This document shows positions 18,270-24,906 of a DNA stretch of 43,038 nucleotides, piece after piece. Position numbers and translations under genes: made by a program. The stretch is from Cyclobacteriaceae bacterium. GTDB lineage: Bacteria > Bacteroidota > Bacteroidia > Cytophagales > Cyclobacteriaceae. Location of the stretch: positions 1-43,038 of the forward strand of contig JALSJD010000230.1 in NCBI GenBank assembly GCA_026989535.1, given 5' to 3'. Position 1 is the first letter of the stretch. Every line of letters starts with the position of its first letter. The notes beneath the pieces are model-generated. The model did not search any database. It was given only the letters and a program-made list of their open reading frames with translations, and was not told where the DNA came from.

Positions 18270-18677
18270 TTAGCGAGTAATTTGCTTTTGCTGGAACCAA
18301 AAAGCAGGGATTAGGAGGCCCATTATGATAGGGTTTACCACAATACGGTGAATAAAAGAAAGAAGTGGAGAGGAAATCTCTGAGGATCCTTCTAAGGAGA
18401 GTTTGAAATAAAAGTAGAGGGGTAGAATAATGAGCATCTCTAGCAGTTGAACTGCAAATGCAATTTTTAGCAACCCTCTATTATTAAATAGAGCATAAAT
18501 AAGTAGGATAACAGCTAAATCATTTAAGAAAAATCGAATGGTTCGGTTGATAATAAATTGGGTATTGGGTAAGAACGACTCTGAAATGCAGGAGGCATAA
18601 TTAAATCGTTGAAAAAGGTAGAGCAGCATTAAAGTGATAACTGCGATAACTACATATAGGGTTCTCTTTTTATTCAT
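18270..18677 (-). CDS. Exosortase F system-associated membrane protein
   Basis: The ATG at 18677 gives 135 residues starting MNKKRTLYVVIAVITLML. An upstream TTG at 18683 is less likely. Four hydrophobic segments (about 7-22, 47-66, 69-90 and 106-127) surround conserved-looking pieces: FNYASC, INRTIRFFLNDLAV, and HRIVVNPIIM near the C-terminus. Small membrane proteins of this shape, with an RxxLND and an HRxxxNP motif, are encoded next to XrtF exosortases in Bacteroidota. Here it is the next gene after xrtF. Its biochemical role is not established. It may be a subunit or chaperone of the sorting complex. The family call is based on motif memory plus context. Confidence 0.75.
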   Translation of the reverse strand: MNKKRTLYVVIAVITLMLLYLFQRFNYASCISESFLPNTQFIINRTIRFFLNDLAVILLIYALFNNRGLLKIAFAVQLLEMLIILPLYFYFKLSLEGSSEISSPLLSFIHRIVVNPIIMGLLIPAFWFQQKQITR

Positions 18678-18686
18678 TGCCAAAAA

Positions 18687-18906
18687 TTAACCACGGAGTA
18701 CACAAAGGACTAACACAAAGTTCACGGAGAGAAAATTTACTTGCGTAACGTATATTAAACGCAAAGGACGCAAAGGACGCAAATATTTTGACTTGCTTAG
18801 ATGGGGAGAAATGCTACAAATTCTAAAAAAAAATAGGCAATAACGATAGATTATTCCTATTTTTCTTCGTGACCTTTGTGCAGCCCCCCGTGTTCTTTGT
18901 GGTTAA
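18687..18906. repeat. Inverted pair of 50-bp repeats overlapping the 3' end of xrtF
   Basis: A block starting TTAACCACGGAGTACAC (plus strand, 18687-18736) recurs in inverted orientation at 18906-18857, starting TTAACCACAAAGAACAC. By eye the two are about three quarters identical. Both contain CACAAAG, TCACG and an A-rich end. The inner copy encodes the last residues and stop codon of xrtF. The stretch between them includes a 9-base tandem repeat (ACGCAAAGG, 18759-18783). The structure resembles a small non-autonomous element with long inverted ends. No transposase is present. Confidence 0.6.
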
Positions 18907-19420
18907 TTTTTGTAACCCAAATAAACCAGAGCCCGAATACAAAGGCATAAATAACGCCTGTAAACACAAATTTGTGCATTAAGTATAAATGATTGGGAAA
19001 GTAGAGTGCTACTAAAAACAGGCCGCTTACTCGCAAAAGATTAAAAAGGTAAATACTTATTAATCCTGCTACTGAAAAAACAAGTGTTCGATTAAACGTG
19101 CCTTTATAGGCAAATAAAAAGGCAATAAATAAAATGGAAACGTTTATCGCATTGCATCCTTCATACACATTAACCACTACATTGCCATTTAACATAAGCG
19201 ATACATTGGGAATGATAGCGGAAGGTAGCAACGAAACCTCTAAGCCTGCTAAATTTAATAACAGGCTTGAATGGTTGGCAACCAAAAGGGTAAACGAATC
19301 TGCCACGGAACCAAAACTAACCACCCAAAGCCCATAGGCAACATTACCAAGTATATAGATGCCCAAAAACCTAAGGAGGAAGAAGATGGATGGTTTGTAT
19401 TGTTGGTAGAGGGTGTTAAT
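18857..19420 (-). CDS. xrtF: Exosortase family protein XrtF
   Basis: This is a polytopic inner-membrane cysteine protease/transpeptidase that sorts proteins with C-terminal tripartite signals. The catalytic residues are all visible (numbered from the TTG at 19366): Cys71 in YEGCNAINV, Arg112 in NLLRVSG and His131 in LMHKFVF. Downstream is the XrtF-partner gene. The start is a problem: no ATG, GTG or better TTG lies upstream of the TTG at 19366, yet coding-like sequence NTLYQQYKPS then FLLRFLGIY continues to an ATT codon at 19420, immediately before an in-frame stop-containing 14-base repeat. I give the extended form (187 residues), which matches the usual XrtF N-terminus. The C-terminus (NHKEHGGLHKGHEEK) is encoded by a repeat found inverted nearby. 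The enzyme call is firm and the start is uncertain. Confidence 0.85.
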   Translation of the reverse strand: MNTLYQQYKPSIFFLLRFLGIYILGNVAYGLWVVSFGSVADSFTLLVANHSSLLLNLAGLEVSLLPSAIIPNVSLMLNGNVVVNVYEGCNAINVSILFIAFLFAYKGTFNRTLVFSVAGLISIYLFNLLRVSGLFLVALYFPNHLYLMHKFVFTGVIYAFVFGLWFIWVTKINHKEHGGLHKGHEEK

Positions 19421-19476
19421 GGTTGGTGGTTAATGGTTGGTGGTTAATAGTTATTGGTTAATAGTTATTGGTTAAT
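19416..19476. repeat. 14-bp tandem repeat at the 5' end of xrtF
   Basis: Four units, TTAATGGTTGGTGG twice and TTAATAGTTATTGG twice, run from 19416 to 19471, followed by a partial TTAAT. On the minus strand the array supplies in-frame TAA stops and directly abuts the place where the xrtF start codon should be, including the ATT at 19420-19418. Confidence 0.92.
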
Positions 19477-19522
19477 CAAAAGACCACAAGATACGTCTTT
19501 GCGAGAAATTTTAGTTTTAAAA

Positions 19523-19563
19523 TTTTGTGGCAATCTCAAAATACTTGAACTTAAGCCACAAAA
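19523..19563. repeat. Hairpin-forming intergenic repeat after the PglD-like gene
   Basis: TTTTGTGGC (19523-19531) pairs with GCCACAAAA (19555-19563). The flanking TTTGCGAGA...GCAATCTCAAA resembles the widespread intergenic repeat built on TTGCGAG and GCAATCTC. It lies 58 bases past the PglD-like stop. It may act as a transcription end for the long polysaccharide operon, although a clean T-run is missing on the downstream side. Confidence 0.4.
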
Positions 19564-19620
19564 AAAATGTAAAACATATTGAATTGAACCTCTATTATGT
19601 TTTTTCGCTGACGTGTACTT

Positions 19621-20214
19621 TTAAGCTAAAGGTTTGGCTGGCGCGCCTACAACGGTTGTATTATCATGTACATCTTTGGTAACTACGGCTCCAGCTCCAA
19701 CTTTTACATTGACTCCAATATTAATTCCTTGCAAAATTACAGCCCCTGAACCAATGAGAGTAGCCTCACCTATACTCACATTGCCCGAAATATTAGCTCC
19801 TGGCATAATAGAGCAATAGTCGCCAATAATTACATCGTGGCCAATGGTAGCATTTATATTAAGCAGTACGTGAGAGCCAATTTGGCAACCAACGGTGGTT
19901 ATTACACCATCGCAAATAATGATACCCTCCCCTTTGAGTTGCTCTTTACCGACTACCGCATGTTCGCTAATGAGTGTTGCATAATTTAGCCTGAGGTTCT
20001 CTAATTGATTAGTAACTTTCTTTTTAATGATGGGGTCGCCAATGGCTATGAGATATTGTAAATAATCTGAAGCAGAAATTTGGTTTAAGATGCCTAAGTA
20101 GTCATTTTTAACTTCTTGATCATCGTAAAAGCCTGCAAATAAGTTATTACGCTCTAATAGTGACCTAACTTCTCGGCCAAGGCCACTACCACCAATAATT
20201 GCTACTTTATTCAC
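19621..20214 (-). CDS. pglD: Sugar N-acetyltransferase (PglD/NeuD family)
   Basis: The protein has 197 residues. The N-terminal Rossmann-like part starts VAIIGGSGLGREV. The C-terminal left-handed beta-helix of hexapeptide repeats (~85-195) contains NINATIGHD with catalytic-type His126 and ends VVGAPAKPL. In PglD this enzyme acetylates the 4-amino group of UDP-4-amino-4,6-dideoxy-GlcNAc with acetyl-CoA to give UDP-di-N-acetylbacillosamine. It starts with GTG, eight bases inside the PglE-like aminotransferase gene, which supports coupled synthesis. PglC-like and PglF-like proteins are also encoded in the window, so the pathway is complete. Other NeuD-type O-acetylations are possible but less likely here. 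Confidence 0.86.
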   Translation of the reverse strand: MNKVAIIGGSGLGREVRSLLERNNLFAGFYDDQEVKNDYLGILNQISASDYLQYLIAIGDPIIKKKVTNQLENLRLNYATLISEHAVVGKEQLKGEGIIICDGVITTVGCQIGSHVLLNINATIGHDVIIGDYCSIMPGANISGNVSIGEATLIGSGAVILQGINIGVNVKVGAGAVVTKDVHDNTTVVGAPAKPLA

Positions 20215-21325
20215 GTTCGATTGTTGTTTTTAACAAATGAATAATTTTATTTAAAGCATGCTCGTTTGGCAATTTCCCAGAAGGAAGGCATAGCCCCTTA
20301 TTCCATAAATCAACACAATTTCCAACACCTTTAAATTGGCACCCTTTAAATGATAATTGCAAATGAAGCGGTTTCCATAGCCTCCTAAGTTCGATGTTTT
20401 TTTTATCAAAAATTTCAATAAATTTTTGAGGTGAATACGAAGAATTAATTAAAATGGTTGTCATCCATCTGTTCGAGTAATTAGATTCATTCTCCTTTTG
20501 CCAACTAATTGATATAATATCTTTTAGATTTTCATAATAGTTTTCAAATCGAGTTCTTCTTTTTTTTATAGAGAGGTTTAAATGCTCTAATTGAACAGAA
20601 CCAATCAACCCATTTATTGCCCCAATTCTATAATTATAGCCTATTTCACTATGCTCAAACTGGTTATTTAACCTGGCTTGCGTAGCCAAATGAAAGGCTT
20701 TGGTTATATATTGTTTATTACGTGAAACCAACGCACCTCCACCCGAAGTTGTGCCAATTTTATTGCCATTGAACGAAAAAATACTTACATCGCCAAATTG
20801 CCCTGCAAGCCTTCCGTTAAAAGTTGCGCCAATTGCCTCCGCTGCATCTTCAATTACCGGAATTTCGTATTTTTTTGCAACAGCTAATAGGTCACTAACT
20901 TTTGCTGGCATCCCGTAGGTATGCACATATATTATTGCTTTGGGCAGTTTGTTTTTTAAATTAGCTTCTTTAAGATATTCACGTAAGGTATGGGGGCACA
21001 TATTCCATGTATCTAATTCAGAATCGATAAAAACAGGAGTTGCTCCCACATAAGCAATGGGGTTAGCTGTGGCGCAAAAAGTAAATGATTGACAAGCCAC
21101 ATAATCGCCCGAATGCACACCCAGTACCTGTAATGCTAAATGGATTGCGGCCGTACCCGAAGACAAGCCTACCGCATAAGGAACACAGGCAATTTTAGCC
21201 ACCTTTTGTTCAAATTTTTGAATTAAGGAAGAGGAGCTTGATAAGTCAGGGTTCTTTACAAAATCAGTAAGCTGATTAACTAGGTCGTCAGGAAATTCAG
21301 GTTGGGATAAATGAATTCTACTCAT
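20207..21325 (-). CDS. pglE: PLP-dependent sugar aminotransferase (DegT/DnrJ/EryC1; PglE-like)
   Basis: The protein has 372 residues with the fold-type I aminotransferase pattern. SSGTAAIHLAL (55-65) forms the phosphate-binding turn, VIEDAAEAIGA (157-167) carries the pyridine-binding Asp160, and FSFNGNKIGTTSGGG (183-197) carries the PLP lysine, Lys189. It would transfer an amino group from glutamate to the 4-keto sugar made by the PglF-like dehydratase. It overlaps pglD by eight bases and the PglC-like gene by four, a very tight arrangement. Length and the adjacent acetyltransferase and phosphosugar transferase support a PglE role. Confidence 0.88.
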   Translation of the reverse strand: MSRIHLSQPEFPDDLVNQLTDFVKNPDLSSSSSLIQKFEQKVAKIACVPYAVGLSSGTAAIHLALQVLGVHSGDYVACQSFTFCATANPIAYVGATPVFIDSELDTWNMCPHTLREYLKEANLKNKLPKAIIYVHTYGMPAKVSDLLAVAKKYEIPVIEDAAEAIGATFNGRLAGQFGDVSIFSFNGNKIGTTSGGGALVSRNKQYITKAFHLATQARLNNQFEHSEIGYNYRIGAINGLIGSVQLEHLNLSIKKRRTRFENYYENLKDIISISWQKENESNYSNRWMTTILINSSYSPQKFIEIFDKKNIELRRLWKPLHLQLSFKGCQFKGVGNCVDLWNKGLCLPSGKLPNEHALNKIIHLLKTTIERE

Positions 21326-21906
21326 TTTAAATTTCCTGTAAATGGGCTTTCATTAAGGCCATCCATTTTTTTTTGAAAAATTATTTTCACCGTATGCAAA
21401 AGTATCAATAAGTCGCTCCAAAAAGAGATTTGTTCTAGGTAAGTTATGTCATAGTTAAATTTACTTTGCCACGAAAGTTCGACACCGCCTTTTATTTGGG
21501 AAAGCCCAGTTAACCCTGGTTTAACTTTAAACCGTTTTCGCTGTTCAGCTGAAAACAGCGATTTATACATTAAAGGTAAAGGTCTTGGCCCAACTAAGCT
21601 CATATCTCCTTTTATTACATTAACTAATTGCGGCAATTCATCTAAGCTCGATTTTCTAAGCCAAGTACCCAAAACAAATTTTCGTTCTGCTAAATGTAAT
21701 GATTCGTTTTTATGGAGGGTTCTAAACTTAAATATGGTAAATGGGATTTCGTTTTTACCTAAACGAGGTTGTTTAAATAAAACGGACTTATTTCCAGTAA
21801 CTTGGTAAACTATTGCTATAATTAAAAATACTGGAAAAAGGAAAATGAGCAAAAAGATAGAGCCAAGCACATCAAACAATCTTTTGCCTGTATAAGTCAT
21901 TTTCAT
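21322..21906 (-). CDS. pglC: Monotopic phosphoglycosyltransferase (PglC-like initiating enzyme)
   Basis: This 194-residue short sugar transferase has only the core domain. A re-entrant membrane helix spans 13-35 (IFLLIFLFPVFLIIAIVY), followed by KQPRLGKNEIPFTIFKFRT, the catalytic pair Asp89-Glu90 in SSLDELPQL, NVIKGDMSLVGPRPLP (97-112) and KPGLTGLSQIKG. The reaction is transfer of phospho-bacillosamine or a similar sugar phosphate from UDP-sugar to undecaprenyl phosphate on the cytoplasmic face. The length and the adjacent PglE and PglD homologues point to PglC. It overlaps its neighbours by four bases on both sides. The short protein lacks any regulatory domain, unlike the sugar transferase at 9658-10791. 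Confidence 0.88.
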   Translation of the reverse strand: MKMTYTGKRLFDVLGSIFLLIFLFPVFLIIAIVYQVTGNKSVLFKQPRLGKNEIPFTIFKFRTLHKNESLHLAERKFVLGTWLRKSSLDELPQLVNVIKGDMSLVGPRPLPLMYKSLFSAEQRKRFKVKPGLTGLSQIKGGVELSWQSKFNYDITYLEQISFWSDLLILLHTVKIIFQKKMDGLNESPFTGNLK

Positions 21907-22877
21907 ACCAAAGGGTTCATTGGTTTTGCAATTTTATTAATGACGTAAAGTCTCAAAGCCGTGTACACTAATCCACTAATACTTAAAACAGAAACCAAGA
22001 ATATTGCCTCTGAAAGTATTCTGTAATTTATATTAATTAAGAACAAGATGTTTATAATTAATTGCAGCAAACCATACATAAGAGCAACTTTTAAGTGGGG
22101 TTTGCCTAGTTCATTAGCAAAGTACTGGTACAAATGTGTTCTATGTGGTTTAAAAATATTTTCTTTTTTTATAAGCCTGTTTATAATGGTTAATACGCTA
22201 TCTACCCCATACACAGCCCATAAAGAAACCACGGCAATATTGTTAGTTTTTTGATAGAATAAAATAGTTAAGTACACCAATAAAAAACCAAGGCTAATGC
22301 TACCTACATCACCAGCAAAACAGAGTGCTCTAGGCCTAAAATTAAAGAACCCGAAAACAAAAATTGCAATAAGTACATAGACAAGCATTTTTTGATCTGC
22401 AAAATAAATTCGAGTATTTAAATAGAGCAGGGTTGATAGGAAAACAGCACCAAAAACAACTGTAATTCCGTTAATCCCATCCATAAAATTTACTGCGTTT
22501 ATGGTTCCTATTATTATAATTATAAGTACTGCATAAATCCAATTTAGGCTCTCTCCATCAGAAACACTTATTAATAAAAAAGCAACGGCAACTAACTGTG
22601 CAAGAAGCCGCCACCTGTTGGCTACTCCCCTTAGATCATCAATAAAGCTAACAACCGCTAGAATTAAAATACCAAATATAAAATAACTAAGTTGGTAAGA
22701 TATTACAGTATAAATAATAATTGCAATAGGTATAATAATCCCTCCGCCACGAGCTACTTCAGCAACATGCGAGCTTCTTTTATTTGGGGTGTCAACAGCG
22801 CCTATTTTGAGCGCAATTTTTAAATAGGCTAATCCAATAAAAAATAAAATTATAGAGATTACAGCTATTTCAATCAT
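21903..22877 (-). CDS. Undecaprenyl-phosphate sugar-1-phosphate transferase (WecA/MraY superfamily)
   Basis: This 324-residue polytopic membrane enzyme has about ten helices. Signature segments are DTPNKRSSHVAEVARGGGI (29-47), FIDDLRGV with Asp80-Asp81, INAVNFMDGINGI (126-138), FAGDVGS, and the histidine-rich loop KPHRTHLYQY. These are the polyprenyl-phosphate N-acetylhexosamine-1-phosphate transferase motifs of WecA, WbpL and TagO. It would load GlcNAc-1-P, FucNAc-1-P or a similar sugar on undecaprenyl phosphate. It is unusual to find it directly next to a PglC-type enzyme with the same general role. It overlaps the GT4 gene upstream by eight bases. Confidence 0.9.
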   Translation of the reverse strand: MIEIAVISIILFFIGLAYLKIALKIGAVDTPNKRSSHVAEVARGGGIIIPIAIIIYTVISYQLSYFIFGILILAVVSFIDDLRGVANRWRLLAQLVAVAFLLISVSDGESLNWIYAVLIIIIIGTINAVNFMDGINGITVVFGAVFLSTLLYLNTRIYFADQKMLVYVLIAIFVFGFFNFRPRALCFAGDVGSISLGFLLVYLTILFYQKTNNIAVVSLWAVYGVDSVLTIINRLIKKENIFKPHRTHLYQYFANELGKPHLKVALMYGLLQLIINILFLININYRILSEAIFLVSVLSISGLVYTALRLYVINKIAKPMNPLV

Positions 22878-24099
22878 TCTTTAATAGGCGATTAAAACAA
22901 TTTAAATATTGGTTAGCCAGTATCTTATATAATCTATTATTCATAAGGTATTCATATCCATTGTTTCCCAATTTAGTAATTTCATTATTATGAAGGTTAT
23001 AGAAATACTCAATTCCTTGCTTAATAGCTACAGGGGATTCAGATGCCACCACTTTGCCACAATTAGCTAAACTCACAATATCATTTGGAAAACTTGATGA
23101 AGACAAAATTGGTTTCTTAGCTAACATATAATCATTATACTTATTGGCAGCTACCCCGTACTTATAAAGGCTTTTGTTGCGCCACCCTATATAAAGCAAA
23201 TCTGATTTTTTTAAGTATGCTTGAACTTCTTCTTTTTTAATTCTTTTAATAAAGTGAACAAATGATTTTTCTTTAAGCCTGTCCATTATTTTGTTTTTCT
23301 CAGGACCTTCTCCAATTATATTTATATGATATTTTGATTCATTCTCTAATTTTTCTATTGCTTCTGCAAAAAACTCCATGGCATTGGCTGGCCCAATTGC
23401 TCCGGCATAGGTAATAACGAACTTATCCTTAGGAAATAAGTGTTTTAACGAATCGGGAAGTTTATTTTCCGTTTCGAGCTTTAAACTTATGCCATTGGGT
23501 ATCCATGTAAAATCCACTTCTCTTTTAGCAACTTTATTAATATGCTTATAAGCCATTGGCAAAACTGAGACTATTAGGTTGGAGTACCTGTAAGCTGCTT
23601 TTTCTACGATTTTCATAAAAACAACCACAGGATTAAACCGTGAAACAGTCCCCATCTCCAGTAATGTTAAAGGCCAAATATCTCGAATTTCAAATATTAG
23701 TTTTACCGAGGGATTATTAATTTTATAAAACAACGCATATAAAATAGGAAACATTGACATTGAAGAAACCAGAATAATAGCTGGTGTAGGCAAATTAGTT
23801 TTTCGTATAAAAAAGAGGTTAAAAGTAAACCAAAACCAACTTAAAATTCGGCCAATAGCCGATTCTGGTTTGTACTTAGGAACTTTAACCCAGCAAAAAC
23901 GAATGCCCTCCTCAATTTCTAATAAGCTGCGGCCTTTGAATTTTGGATAGTTTTGAAACAGGTGGTTGTAGGAGCCTGAAAAAATGGTAGTCTCTATATT
24001 TTTATTCAAATACTCCTGTGCTAAATAAAAATGTCGTTCCCCTGCGCCCGTAGAGTATTTTCTGGATGCAGCAAACTGATTTATTACCCACAAATTCAT
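22870..24099 (-). CDS. Glycosyltransferase, GT4 family (WbuB-like)
   Basis: The protein has 409 residues. It opens WVINQFAASRKYSTGAGERH, the form seen in WbuB/WcaI-type GT4 enzymes that add an amino sugar to an undecaprenyl-linked acceptor. The C-terminal domain has FVITYAGAIGPANAMEFF, INIIGEGPEK and the donor-site region YGVAANKYNDYMLAKKPIL, a variant of the usual E-x7-E segment. It overlaps the deacetylase gene by four bases and the WecA-like gene by eight. Adjacency to WecA- and PglC-like genes suggests it adds the second sugar of the repeat unit. Donor sugar is not determinable here. Confidence 0.86.
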   Translation of the reverse strand: MNLWVINQFAASRKYSTGAGERHFYLAQEYLNKNIETTIFSGSYNHLFQNYPKFKGRSLLEIEEGIRFCWVKVPKYKPESAIGRILSWFWFTFNLFFIRKTNLPTPAIILVSSMSMFPILYALFYKINNPSVKLIFEIRDIWPLTLLEMGTVSRFNPVVVFMKIVEKAAYRYSNLIVSVLPMAYKHINKVAKREVDFTWIPNGISLKLETENKLPDSLKHLFPKDKFVITYAGAIGPANAMEFFAEAIEKLENESKYHINIIGEGPEKNKIMDRLKEKSFVHFIKRIKKEEVQAYLKKSDLLYIGWRNKSLYKYGVAANKYNDYMLAKKPILSSSSFPNDIVSLANCGKVVASESPVAIKQGIEYFYNLHNNEITKLGNNGYEYLMNNRLYKILANQYLNCFNRLLKND

Positions 24100-24896
24100 T
24101 CGCTTTTATTTAATTGAGCAACGGCAGATTTAAAGCTAACAAATTCATGCCCTTGCTCAGCAACCCAAAAAATTAACCACTTATACCACTTTAAATGCAA
24201 TGGGTAATGTGCTGAAAAATAGTTGTCATGAAAAATTACAGTAAAATAATCTAGCTTTCTGTTCTTTGCCTCTGCAAAAACAGAAATCGTTTTAGCTTTA
24301 ACTTTTTCAAAGTCAATTGAATCTAATGCAAGAATATCAACATCCATTATTCCTACAGGAAACTCTATCATTTTCCCTATTTTTTCAGGATTTTTAAGTC
24401 CTATATCAGTTGAATCAAAAGAATAACCTATTTCAGACATATAGTCGAATGTGTTATCATTTTTTCTTAAATAATGATTTCTAATTCCAAAATTCTCTTT
24501 GCCACTCAATTCTTTAAACTGTTCATACTCTTTAATCATTAAAGGTTTGTTATCCCAAGCTATTCCGTGTACACCAACCTCAAGGTTATTTTTTTGAATT
24601 AACTTTATTATTTTTTTAGCCTCTTTTTTAGAATATGATAACGAAAGCTCGTTAGCCATGCCTACAAAGTAAGTAGCTTCAACATTAAGTGATTTGTCAA
24701 ACAGAATCAATTCGTTAATTCTATTTATTCTGTTTTGAAAAACCGCACCAAGCCTCTTGGTCATTAATCGAAAAGGGATTTTTCTTGCTATACCGTAATA
24801 AAAATTTTTAGCGATATATTTTGGAATATATAAATCTTTAAACAGGTGCTCAGTCCATTTCCAATGGTCAATATCATGGGAGATAATTATTTTAAT
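24096..24896 (-). CDS. Polysaccharide deacetylase-like protein, start codon apparently ATT
   Basis: From the first ATG (24764) the ORF gives 222 residues, but the frame is open for 44 more codons upstream and encodes IIISHDIDHWKW, the metal-site opening of NodB-type deacetylases. Later landmarks are VEATYFVG, LEVGVHGIAWDN, NHYLRKND, YSFDSTD and FHDNYFS. The full protein (about 266 residues) would start at ATT (24896) reading M-IKIIISHD. The only other codons before the in-frame stop are not starts. The upstream gene's stop lies 10 bases before that ATT, so reinitiation is plausible. It would remove N- or O-acetyl groups from a sugar in the glycan. The family is well supported and the start is uncertain; a sequencing error near 24896 cannot be excluded. 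Confidence 0.78.
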   Translation of the reverse strand: MKIIISHDIDHWKWTEHLFKDLYIPKYIAKNFYYGIARKIPFRLMTKRLGAVFQNRINRINELILFDKSLNVEATYFVGMANELSLSYSKKEAKKIIKLIQKNNLEVGVHGIAWDNKPLMIKEYEQFKELSGKENFGIRNHYLRKNDNTFDYMSEIGYSFDSTDIGLKNPEKIGKMIEFPVGIMDVDILALDSIDFEKVKAKTISVFAEAKNRKLDYFTVIFHDNYFSAHYPLHLKWYKWLIFWVAEQGHEFVSFKSAVAQLNKSE

Positions 24897-24906
24897 AACA
24901 GTATGA

